Source: Candidatus Nanoarchaeia archaeon (lineage in GTDB: Archaea > Nanobdellota > Nanobdellia > Woesearchaeales > CG1-02-33-12). From it: 10,368 bases of DNA. The stretch covers positions 1 through 10,368 of the forward strand of contig JAQTRH010000033.1 of the NCBI GenBank assembly GCA_028711925.1, given 5' to 3'. Each line of letters starts with the position of its first letter. Within the stretch, counting starts at the first letter, position 1. The notes under the pieces are model-generated. The model did not search any database. It had not been told where the DNA came from and worked only from the letters and a program-made list of their open reading frames with translations. Below are positions 1-6,887 of this stretch, one piece after another. The translations under genes were made by a program, and so were the position numbers.

Positions 1-44
1 AAGTCAAGAAAAAAATTTCACTTTCTTGTTTGCAAATGGATTCG

Positions 45-1916
45 ATGAAAAATAACTTAAATAAAACAAGCAAAAGATTATTTTTTGCTTTATTGATTAT
101 TTTATTAGTTACAATTATATCTAAAAATATATTCTCTCAAGTAAGTGCCGAATTCGAGTCAGGACTTGAAGAGATGGGGGCAATATATGATCATGAAACA
201 TCAACTATGGAAGTCTCGAATGTTGAGGATGAGATTTTTGGCAAGGATTATCTTTTTGAAAACAATGTTGAAAACATAAAATCAAAAGACGGTTCTGTAA
301 TAAGGGTTGGTGAGGGAATAGAAAGCATTGAGGTTAAAGATGGGATAGCAAAAATTGTTTTTTCAGACACAGGAAAATCAAACACCTTGAGCTTTGAAAA
401 AGACGGAAAGGAATATGAGATTTCAGCAGAAAAAGGGGTTGTTGAACTCACTGAAAACGGAATCATACTTCAAGAAGGCATGTCTTTTAAAACAGATGAT
501 GGAAAATCATTATTAATACTAAAAGATGAAACAAAAATAAAAATTGAGGGAGAAAAAATAAGGGTTTCAGGTGATGTTTCTATTAACTATGATGATAAAA
601 TAAAATATGAATTGATTTTATCAGGGGCAGAATCACAAATACAATTAATTCAAAATGATAAGGAAAAACTAATTTTTAGGCATTCTGATGACCCTGGGGA
701 AATATTTGTTAATATCGGCTTTTACCATAATAGCGAAGAATGTGAGGGAAAGAACTGTATATCCTACAAGGAAGAGAGGGATGAAAATACCGAAACACAA
801 GAAATAAAGTATTACACAAAACTTAAAATGGATGGCTCTGCAATAATAGCAAAAGAATATGATAACAAACTGGCTTATACGATGTACTTTGGAGATGAAA
901 AATTCCTTATAAGCAAAGATGGTTTAAGCGAGATAGATAAATTAGAATTCAGCAAAAAGATGATTGTTAACTACAATGATGGCTATGCGACTATAAATGT
1001 TTTAGAATCAGGAAAAGAAAACAACATTATAGAGGTTATTTCAAAGGACAATAACAATATTTACTTTAAAGGAAATCTCATAATCTCAGATGACCTTGTT
1101 TTGGATATAGTAGAAAGATTGAAGACATACTTCGGTGAAGAGAATATAAAAGAAATTATAAAAGAAGCCCAAGATAAGCAAATATTCATTGAACAGGAAA
1201 ATACAAATCTCTACTCTTTTGTTGATGAAAACCTAATTCTTAGCCATGATGAGGTTGATACTATAATTATGCTTGCCCTCATAAAACAAGAAGTAACAAA
1301 TGATATTGAAAACAACCAGCCCACCCAATCAACAGCTATAGCTTTTCATCAGGTTTTTATTGAAAATCCGGAAAAGTATAAGGGATATACAGATAAAAAT
1401 GGAAACCTAATGATCAGCATAAATGATAATCTTTTCTGGGATGAAAAGGGAAACAGAATAAGCAAAGAGAATATTGATTTAAATGATTATAATTTAGTTA
1501 GTGAAGACGGAAAAATGATAGATGAAAAAAGTGATAATGAGCTTTTAGTTGAAAAATCTAAGCTTTCCAACATGCTAAAAAATAATCCTTCTCTTGACTT
1601 AAATGTTGGCGCAGACTACCTTTCCTATTGCTTATGGTCTCAGGAAAGGATTAAAGAAAGGTATGATTATGACGGAAACAAATGGGATATTGCATTTTTA
1701 AGATACAATCTTGGCTATACTGCAGCAGATGATGTGCTTATTTCATTTGCATCAAAGGGGGGAGGGGGTTATGAAGACCTTCAAAATTTTTTAAAAATGG
1801 ATAATGATGTATCTGAGATATTAAAGAAGCATTATGAAATAGGTTACATACCAGAAAAAATAGAAATAATAACCAATTATATGGCAAATATGAGGGAATA
1901 TTTAGGTTATGTCTAA
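45..1916 (+). CDS. Secreted beta-rich protein with degenerate lysozyme-like (SLT) C-terminal domain, copy 1
   Basis: The 623-residue protein opens with a basic stretch and a hydrophobic core (about residues 11-26), then VSA before EFESG, a plausible signal-peptidase site near residue 35. Residues about 40-325 are rich in short beta-strands and Gly/Asp turns, with a cysteine pair in CEGKNCISY (C233, C238). About 400-620 aligns with the SLT domains of the two downstream paralogs. The likely catalytic Glu remains (IKQE, E416), but Ser after it is Val, the GxxGxxQ motif reads STAIAFHQ, and YNAGPT reads YNLGYT. An insert of roughly 50 residues follows the NPEKYKGYT segment. The GGGGYEDLQNF helix start is kept. 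I infer a non-enzymatic or altered glycan-binding role. ATG 45 is chosen because the paralogs begin MKxK/MKNK just before the hydrophobic core; ATG 36 and TTG 30 are also in frame, and the frame is open to the window edge, so an upstream start is possible. Confidence 0.75.
   Translation: MKNNLNKTSKRLFFALLIILLVTIISKNIFSQVSAEFESGLEEMGAIYDHETSTMEVSNVEDEIFGKDYLFENNVENIKSKDGSVIRVGEGIESIEVKDGIAKIVFSDTGKSNTLSFEKDGKEYEISAEKGVVELTENGIILQEGMSFKTDDGKSLLILKDETKIKIEGEKIRVSGDVSINYDDKIKYELILSGAESQIQLIQNDKEKLIFRHSDDPGEIFVNIGFYHNSEECEGKNCISYKEERDENTETQEIKYYTKLKMDGSAIIAKEYDNKLAYTMYFGDEKFLISKDGLSEIDKLEFSKKMIVNYNDGYATINVLESGKENNIIEVISKDNNNIYFKGNLIISDDLVLDIVERLKTYFGEENIKEIIKEAQDKQIFIEQENTNLYSFVDENLILSHDEVDTIIMLALIKQEVTNDIENNQPTQSTAIAFHQVFIENPEKYKGYTDKNGNLMISINDNLFWDEKGNRISKENIDLNDYNLVSEDGKMIDEKSDNELLVEKSKLSNMLKNNPSLDLNVGADYLSYCLWSQERIKERYDYDGNKWDIAFLRYNLGYTAADDVLISFASKGGGGYEDLQNFLKMDNDVSEILKKHYEIGYIPEKIEIITNYMANMREYLGYV
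177..511 (+). repeat. Near-identical 335-bp block shared with 2936-3270 (copy A)
   Basis: Aligned by hand without gaps at an offset of 2759 bases, this block differs from 2936-3270 at about 22 of 335 positions (about 93% identity), with an identical run of roughly 68 bases near 340-410. Identity collapses at both edges, where the two genes are related only at protein level. It encodes ectodomain residues from GA(I/T)YDHETSTMEV to FKTDDGKS. Confidence 0.9.
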
Positions 1917-1933
1917 AAAACTGAAAAATAATA

Positions 1934-1960
1934 TTGTTTTGTTTCTATTTTATTATTTTT
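1934..1960 (+). terminator. T-rich candidate archaeal terminator after copy 1
   Basis: About 20 bases after the stop of copy 1 there are clustered T tracts (TTGTTTTGTTTCTATTTT and TTATTTTT). Archaeal RNA polymerase commonly terminates at such T-rich runs without needing a stable hairpin. The last tract is also the left arm of an A/T-only palindrome at 1953-1968. The new promoter just downstream fits a transcription-unit boundary here. Confidence 0.5.
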
Positions 1961-2001
1961 AAAAATAAATTAAATAATTTTTTCAAAGATAAATCAAAAG
2001 G

Positions 2002-2010
2002 TTTATAAAT
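2002..2010 (+). promoter_or_regulatory. Archaeal BRE/TATA promoter for the pilin-like/SLT unit
   Basis: The string AAAAGGTTTATAAAT (from 1996) has the purine-rich BRE followed by a TATA box typical of archaeal promoters. The box centre lies about 26 bases before ATG 2032, so the usual start-site spacing would place transcription at or very near the start codon. Confidence 0.65.
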
Positions 2011-2019
2011 AATATTATT
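2008..2019. promoter_or_regulatory. 12-bp perfect palindrome overlapping the TATA box
   Basis: AATAATATTATT is self-complementary and begins in the last bases of the TATA box. Its outer arms, AATAA and TTATT, recur in the larger palindrome at the other promoter of the window (6884-6900). An operator is possible, but pure A/T sequence makes chance a real alternative. Confidence 0.25.
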
Positions 2020-2021
2020 AA

Positions 2022-2028
2022 AGGTGAT
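2022..2028 (+). promoter_or_regulatory. Ribosome-binding site AGGTGAT for the pilin-like gene
   Basis: AGGTGAT is complementary to the conserved 3' end of archaeal 16S rRNA and lies three bases before ATG 2032. It supports this start. It would be missing from a transcript that began exactly 26 bases after the TATA centre. Confidence 0.55.
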
Positions 2029-2031
2029 AGT

Positions 2032-2799
2032 ATGAAAAAAAGAGGACAGGTAAGCATCTTTATAATAATTGGGGTGGTTCTTATCCTTGCCATATCTCTG
2101 TTTTTTTTAATAAGGAGAAACAGTTCAGGATTTGGTTTTGTGGGTTCTCCTGACACGAGGCCAATAGAGCATTACATAGACCTTTGCATAAAATCATCCG
2201 CTTCTGATGCACTTTATCTTGCAGGTGTTCAAGGCGGTTATACAAAAACACCAAATATTTACTTTGAGTCAGGCTATGCAAGGACAGCTTATTGGTATAA
2301 TAAAGGTGAAGATATTTCTCCATCCGTTGGAAAAATAGAACAAGAACTTTCGTTATATGTTGATGATACCCTTCCTGAATGCATGGAAAGCCTTAAAGTT
2401 TTCAGTGATATGGGATATGAGTTTGAATTTGGGGAACTTAAAACAGAAGCAGAAATAACTGAAAATAATGTTGATTTTAATATAAACTATCCAATAAAGA
2501 TAATAAAAGGAGATTCAATTTCAGAGATAAGCGATTTTCACCAAAGCTTTGATGTAAGGCTTGGGCATATAATCATCATAGCAAAAGAAATAGTTGAAAA
2601 AGAGATTGAAGACCCTGACTGGATAGATATGACCTACTTGACAGAGCAGGATATTGATTTCAATATATATCCTTACAATGAAAACATAATCATTTATTCC
2701 CTTGCTGACAGCAGTTCAAAGATAGACAATAACCTTGATTTTGTTTTTATTTTTGCGAACCATTTCAATGAAAGCGAAGCTTTAGATGAAAATGAATAA
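2032..2799 (+). CDS. Secreted protein with class III (pilin-like) signal sequence
   Basis: The 255-residue protein begins KKRGQVSIFIIIGVV, followed by one hydrophobic helix (about residues 7-27) and then RR. The RG/QVS junction resembles an archaeal class III signal peptide cut by a prepilin-type peptidase after Gly5, leaving a mature N-terminus of Gln with the helix retained. Such KKRGQVSIF starts are frequent in DPANN membrane-anchored proteins. The ectodomain has two cysteines (C52 in DLCIKS, C117 in LPECMES) that could pair, and a LAGVQGGY segment at 63-70. It shares no obvious catalytic motif with a known enzyme. It leads the unit and its 3' end overlaps the start of SLT copy 2 by 14 bases (8 if the second ATG is used), implying co-transcription and coupled translation. 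The typical Glu5 of mature type IV pilins is not present, so it may be a pilin-like anchor rather than a filament subunit. The function is unrecognised. Confidence 0.8.
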   Translation: MKKRGQVSIFIIIGVVLILAISLFFLIRRNSSGFGFVGSPDTRPIEHYIDLCIKSSASDALYLAGVQGGYTKTPNIYFESGYARTAYWYNKGEDISPSVGKIEQELSLYVDDTLPECMESLKVFSDMGYEFEFGELKTEAEITENNVDFNINYPIKIIKGDSISEISDFHQSFDVRLGHIIIIAKEIVEKEIEDPDWIDMTYLTEQDIDFNIYPYNENIIIYSLADSSSKIDNNLDFVFIFANHFNESEALDENE

Positions 2800-4606
2800 G
2801 AAAAATTTTAAAAAACTGTCATTAATCTTCACCTTTTCTGTAATTTTATATTTCTTTTCAATAAATTATGTTTATGCAGCGATATCTACAGATAATCAGA
2901 TTGATGATGATTTTCAATTAAATCTTAAAGATATCGGGGCAACATATGATCATGAAACATCAACTATGGAAGTCTCGAATGTTGAGGATGAGAGCTTCAC
3001 TGAGGATTATCTTTCTGAAAACAATGTTGAAAACATAAAATCAAAAGACGGTTCTGTTATAAAGATTGGTGATGGGATAGAAAGCGTTGAAATCAAAGAT
3101 GGGATAGCAAAAATTGTTTTTTCAGACACAGGAAAATCAAACACCTTGAGCTTTGAAAAAGATGGAAAGCAATATGAGATTTCAGCAGAAAAAGGGGTTG
3201 TTGAGCTTACTGAAAACGGAATCATACTTCAAGAAGGCATGTCTTTTAAAACAGATGATGGAAAATCATTTACATCTATGAAAGAAGGAACAAAGATACT
3301 ATTGTTAGGAAAAACAATTGAGATAAAAGGAAAAGCATCTTTTGATTACAGTCAAAATTTTTTGACTGAAATAAAGCTCGTTGGGAAGGATAGTTCTCTT
3401 ATCATACTGAAATCAGAAAAGGAAAAAACAGAATTTACAAACATTGATGGAGAGGATTTCATAATAAAAACTGGAGAATTTCATAAAAGTGAAGGATGCA
3501 TTGGAAACTGTATTTCATATCAGGAGATGGGTGTTGGTACAAATAACATTGATTATTGGAACAAAATAAAGATTGATGGAAACGCATTGATAACAGAATA
3601 TTATAATGAAAAAATAGCGTATGCTATTCAATTTAAAGATGGAAATGCTGTACTTCATAGAGACCTATCAAAACTTGAAAGTTCATTATTTAGCGAAAAA
3701 ACAATTATTAACTATAATGGGGGTGAGAAGGTAACCTTTGTTATTGAAACTTCAGAAGAAAGAGCAGAGCAAGTGGGTAAGGCTAGGATACATAGTTACA
3801 AAGGCGATGATATTGAGTCTAATCCAAACGTTCAAATATTTGATAATGCAGAGGCATTAGGAGGCATACAAACGCCAAATAAAGGAACCCCTAGCACTCC
3901 CGAAAATAATCCACACATGCTAAATCTTGAAGAAAAAGCAAAAAATGTTTATGTTGATGATAAAAACCTTTATGAAATACTTGATGGAATATTAGAAGAT
4001 AGGGGGGAAGAACCACTAAGTGAAGACCTTGTTCTTTCATGGATATGGCAGGAATCTGCAATGAACGAAAATGCAGAATTGGGTGGCTGTGTTGGATTCA
4101 CACAGGTATCTGCAATATCCTTTAGGGATGTTATTAACAGAAATCCAGAAAAGTACAAAAAATACCAATCCTATACAGATGAACAGCTAACTGAGGCAAT
4201 AGAAGATGACCCTCTTCTTAACCTAGAAGTAGGATTTGACTACATGCATTTGTTAAACACAGTATATGGATTTTCACAAGAAAAATTAGAATCTAATTAC
4301 AAATATACTGGAACTGAAGAAGATATAATTCTGGTAGCCTACAATGCAGGTCCTACTGTAACAAAAGATATTATGGCTTCATTCAAAGAGAAAGGCGGAG
4401 GGAGTTGGGATAAATTAGAGGAATTTCTGAACACAGAAGAGGCATTCAACATTTTTAAGAAATATAAAAGTGCGTATGGTCTCAAATATGAAACATCAGA
4501 AACTGTAATCAGAACTGAACTTAAGAAGAAGATTTCAATTGTTATTAACTATGTAAACAGGATAAAGTCAACTGCCGAATACCAAAAAAATTATGAAAAC
4601 CAATAG
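2786..4606 (+). CDS. Secreted beta-rich protein with intact SLT/lysozyme-like domain, copy 2
   Basis: This 606-residue protein has a basic start, a hydrophobic core (about 11-29) and a cleavage-like YVYAA site near residue 32. Residues about 45-325 form the beta-rich ectodomain shared with copy 1, including GCIGNCISY (C238, C242). A low-complexity NKGTPSTPENN linker (about 365-375) leads to the SLT domain at about 385-600. The expected family motifs are present: catalytic Glu in WQESAM (E423), GCVGFTQ (434-440), AYNAGPT (518-524), GGGSWDKLEEF, and a closing helix KKKISIVINYVNRI. Known members cleave the MurNAc-GlcNAc bond of peptidoglycan; the substrate here is unknown. It overlaps the upstream pilin-like gene and has no clear ribosome-binding site, so coupled translation is likely. 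ATG 2792 is an alternative start. It is the only copy with both an intact reading frame and intact catalytic motifs. Confidence 0.85.
   Translation: MKMNKKNFKKLSLIFTFSVILYFFSINYVYAAISTDNQIDDDFQLNLKDIGATYDHETSTMEVSNVEDESFTEDYLSENNVENIKSKDGSVIKIGDGIESVEIKDGIAKIVFSDTGKSNTLSFEKDGKQYEISAEKGVVELTENGIILQEGMSFKTDDGKSFTSMKEGTKILLLGKTIEIKGKASFDYSQNFLTEIKLVGKDSSLIILKSEKEKTEFTNIDGEDFIIKTGEFHKSEGCIGNCISYQEMGVGTNNIDYWNKIKIDGNALITEYYNEKIAYAIQFKDGNAVLHRDLSKLESSLFSEKTIINYNGGEKVTFVIETSEERAEQVGKARIHSYKGDDIESNPNVQIFDNAEALGGIQTPNKGTPSTPENNPHMLNLEEKAKNVYVDDKNLYEILDGILEDRGEEPLSEDLVLSWIWQESAMNENAELGGCVGFTQVSAISFRDVINRNPEKYKKYQSYTDEQLTEAIEDDPLLNLEVGFDYMHLLNTVYGFSQEKLESNYKYTGTEEDIILVAYNAGPTVTKDIMASFKEKGGGSWDKLEEFLNTEEAFNIFKKYKSAYGLKYETSETVIRTELKKKISIVINYVNRIKSTAEYQKNYENQ
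2936..3270 (+). repeat. Near-identical 335-bp block shared with 177-511 (copy B)
   Basis: This is the partner of the block at 177-511. By my count about 7 of the roughly 22 differences are synonymous. The most altered spot is the four codons encoding IFGK in copy 1 and SFTE here. The flanks on both sides are strongly diverged at DNA level. Confidence 0.9.
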
Positions 4607-4610
4607 AAAA

Positions 4611-4614
4611 GGTG
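4611..4614 (+). promoter_or_regulatory. Ribosome-binding site GGTG for SLT copy 3
   Basis: GGTG lies 8 bases before ATG 4623 in the 16-base gap after copy 2, matching the core of the archaeal Shine-Dalgarno sequence and fixing the start of copy 3. Confidence 0.55.
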
Positions 4615-4622
4615 CAGAGTAA

Positions 4623-6266
4623 ATGAAAAACAAGTTTCTTGTAAGAATTATTTTAATTATAATTTTTATCATAATCTTCTCCAGCCATTCTAACGCCCAG
4701 AAAGAATCAGCTGAGCCAGAAACAATAAAACCAGCAGATATTCACCTTTCTACAAACGAAGATGGAGAAGTGCTGGAAATAACTGGAATATCCTATAATC
4801 AGGAAGGAGACTACAACTTTAATGTTCAGAACAGCAAAGGAAGCACAACATTAACCCAGGATTACCTTAAAGGAATTGGAGTTAAAACTTTCACTGCAAA
4901 AAATATAGGAACTATCAACATAGAAAATTCCATTGAAAGTATTAAATCAATATATGTAAATGATGGTAATGCTAAGATAAATTTTATGGATGGAACATCC
5001 TCTGCTACCTTTGAGATTAACGGCAAGGGCTATACCTTCCATTCAGACGGAGGCTACGTTGAGTGGAAAGACGGAGCTATATTCCTAAGCAAAGACACGC
5101 AGATGTTTACAGTTGACAATGAATTTAATGAGATTTATGTTAGTTCAAATTCAGAAAATCTTAAAATATCTGTAGAAAATGGAAAAACCTTTGTAATCAT
5201 GGATGGCAATACAGATGTTTTTCTAAGTGATAATGTTCTTTTAAAGGATGAAAAAGGCAATATCATAAAATCAATTTATGATAACACCCACATAAAAGTA
5301 GAACAAGGTATTCCAATAGTGATAAAAGGAAAAATATCAGTGGATTATAAAACAAGCCCTTTCAAAATAAATCTTTACGGAACTTATACAAGTCTTGAGC
5401 TAAATACTGAAGAAGGAGAGAAATTTGAGTTTACTAACACAGACAGTAAAAATAATTTGCTCGTGACCATATCAAGCATAGACAACTATATGTTTCATGA
5501 TGGCTGCACAACAAACTGTATATCCTATAGAGATATGGGGAAGGGTCACAGCGGGGAATTATGGGAGAAAATAAAGGTTGATGGAAATACAAAAATTGTA
5601 AAATATAAAGATGATGAAATTGGCTATTCCTTGACTTTCAGCGATGGAAAGGCAACTATTGGAAGAAAATATCTTGCAAGCATGAGAGACATTCCATTCA
5701 ATAAAAAAACAGTTATAAACTACAACAACGGCGATATTGAGCTTACATCCTTTACATCGCAGGAAGATATAATAGCAAAAAGAGTAGAGCTTAACGAGGA
5801 CCTTGGAAAAACGCTAAATGAGATAAGGCAAGCGTCAAGAGAGCTAAAGGAAAAAGAAGAAGAATTTGAAAGATTAAAAAAAGAAGAAGGTTATGATGAA
5901 AAGCTTCCTGAGCAAATGCCAGAAGACTTAAAGCAGGTGAAAACGGACTTTGAAAATGCCCAATTAACACTTGATTCTTTAATAAACAAAAAAAATTCAT
6001 TGATATCCCAAATAGCAGATGTAACAGATACCTCTCTTTTGATTAGAAGAGAGGAAACAGAAAAAAACATCAATGTGCTTAACCTAAACGTAAAAGAAAC
6101 TTATGACTATTATTTAGAGAAAATTTGGCTTTCAACAACATATTGGATAGGAGAAAATAAAGAAATCTATGATGTAGATATAGCAAGAACATTTCCTAAT
6201 TTTCCATATATAGATGAAGAAATCATTTATGAGTCAAGGGAGAAAAGATTTGATCTTTACAACTAA
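4623..6266 (+). CDS. SLT copy 3, N-terminal part: signal peptide, beta-rich ectodomain and coiled coil, ended by an in-frame TAA
   Basis: The translated part is 547 residues. It starts MKNKFLVR, has a long hydrophobic core (about 6-20) and a cleavage site near SNA|Q (residue 25). Residues about 35-380 are the beta-rich ectodomain, more diverged than in copies 1 and 2 but with GCTTNCISY (C295, C299) and the KKTVINYNNGD strand that matches NYNGG/NYNDG in the paralogs. Residues about 385-470 are strongly charged with heptad-like spacing (RELKEKEEEFERLKKEE, then a second helix), a predicted coiled-coil hairpin absent from the other copies. The product stops at FDLYN, just before the SLT domain. 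The same frame continues after the TAA (see 6267-6869), so the ancestral protein was about 747 residues. It is close behind copy 2 and shares its unit. As it stands it would be a secreted ectodomain without the enzyme. Confidence 0.75.
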   Translation: MKNKFLVRIILIIIFIIIFSSHSNAQKESAEPETIKPADIHLSTNEDGEVLEITGISYNQEGDYNFNVQNSKGSTTLTQDYLKGIGVKTFTAKNIGTINIENSIESIKSIYVNDGNAKINFMDGTSSATFEINGKGYTFHSDGGYVEWKDGAIFLSKDTQMFTVDNEFNEIYVSSNSENLKISVENGKTFVIMDGNTDVFLSDNVLLKDEKGNIIKSIYDNTHIKVEQGIPIVIKGKISVDYKTSPFKINLYGTYTSLELNTEEGEKFEFTNTDSKNNLLVTISSIDNYMFHDGCTTNCISYRDMGKGHSGELWEKIKVDGNTKIVKYKDDEIGYSLTFSDGKATIGRKYLASMRDIPFNKKTVINYNNGDIELTSFTSQEDIIAKRVELNEDLGKTLNEIRQASRELKEKEEEFERLKKEEGYDEKLPEQMPEDLKQVKTDFENAQLTLDSLINKKNSLISQIADVTDTSLLIRREETEKNINVLNLNVKETYDYYLEKIWLSTTYWIGENKEIYDVDIARTFPNFPYIDEEIIYESREKRFDLYN

Positions 6267-6869
6267 AACCCAGGCATAAATGAGGATTATTCTGTTTATG
6301 AGCTTGCAGAAAAATATTCTTTAAAAGATGATGACATACCTATATTAATAGCTTTATGGAAAAAGGAATCAAACTTTCAGCCAGACGTAATAAACAGTTT
6401 GGGTTATATAGGCCTTGGCCAGATACAGGCTTCATCAGGGGCATTTTCAGACGTTGTATCTCATTACAGCAATAGTTTTCCAGAAGAATACCTTGACTAT
6501 GCAAAGCCCGTTAGTACGCTTACCCAGGCAGAAAAAAGCTATATAAATGAAGAGCTTAAGAAAAGAGATATTAATGCAAAAGTATCTGGATATTACTTTA
6601 ATATGATGGAAGAAAAATACAAGCTTGAAAAGCTTGAATATCAGCTTATGGGATATAATGCTGGCCCTACAGCAACCAATGAAATAATAAATGAATTTAA
6701 CAGAAGAGGGGGAGGAGGATGGAAGGAATTCAAGCAGTTTTTGTTCAGCGATTATTCTAAGATTAAATTAGGTTATGGTTATGGACTTAGCGCAGGAGAG
6801 GCAAAGGCATATGAAGTTGTGGGTTATGTTGAAGGTATATCCAACTACCTCGGATATGAATTAACCTAA
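6267..6869 (+). pseudogene. SLT copy 3, C-terminal part: orphaned lysozyme-like domain after in-frame stop
   Basis: Reading on in the frame of the preceding gene gives an open 200-codon stretch with well-kept SLT motifs: WKKESNFQP (catalytic Glu at codon 582 of the joined gene), GYIGLGQIQ, GYNAGPT (codons 677-683), RRGGGGWKEFKQF, and a C-terminal helix ending NYLGYELT. Between the TAA and 6399 there is no in-frame ATG, GTG or TTG. The first possible start is TTG 6399, which lies after the catalytic Glu, and the first ATG is at 6603. An independent product would therefore lack the active site and a signal peptide. The good motifs argue that the stop is recent, a sequencing or assembly error, or bypassed. 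I treat it as a broken half of one gene, with moderate certainty about cause and high certainty about the homology. Confidence 0.75.
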
Positions 6870-6879
6870 AACCCCAAGG

Positions 6880-6887
6880 TATAAATA
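6880..6887 (+). promoter_or_regulatory. Archaeal TATA promoter for the glycosylation unit
   Basis: AAGGTATAAATA (from 6877) resembles BRE plus TATA, 10 bases after the stop of SLT copy 3. Its centre is about 25-26 bases before ATG 6909, the same distance as in the promoter at 2002. This suggests that transcription starts at the start codon and gives a leaderless mRNA. Confidence 0.6.

Noticed and set aside
248..466. Antisense open frame of 72 codons, with a near-identical twin at 3007-3225
   Set aside because: Both lie opposite the shared 335-bp block, so their likeness follows from the duplicated coding DNA. There is no sign of a promoter or ribosome-binding site, and the product is low-complexity Ser/Phe/Pro-rich, as expected from the reverse of Glu/Lys-rich coding sequence.
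1757..1768. G-rich run (GGGGGGAGGGGG) as a G-quadruplex
   Set aside because: It has only two G tracts and encodes the conserved KGGGGY segment that also appears, with fewer G bases, in the paralogs. Protein constraint explains it.
1953..1968. 16-bp palindrome TTATTTTT/AAAAATAA as a hairpin terminator
   Set aside because: It is pure A/T with no loop and would form a very weak stem. The T tract itself is enough for the terminator call.
6264..6266. TAA reassigned as a sense codon
   Set aside because: TAA ends several other genes in this window (1916, 2799, 6869, 9850), so a changed genetic code is not supported. Local readthrough remains possible but unproven.
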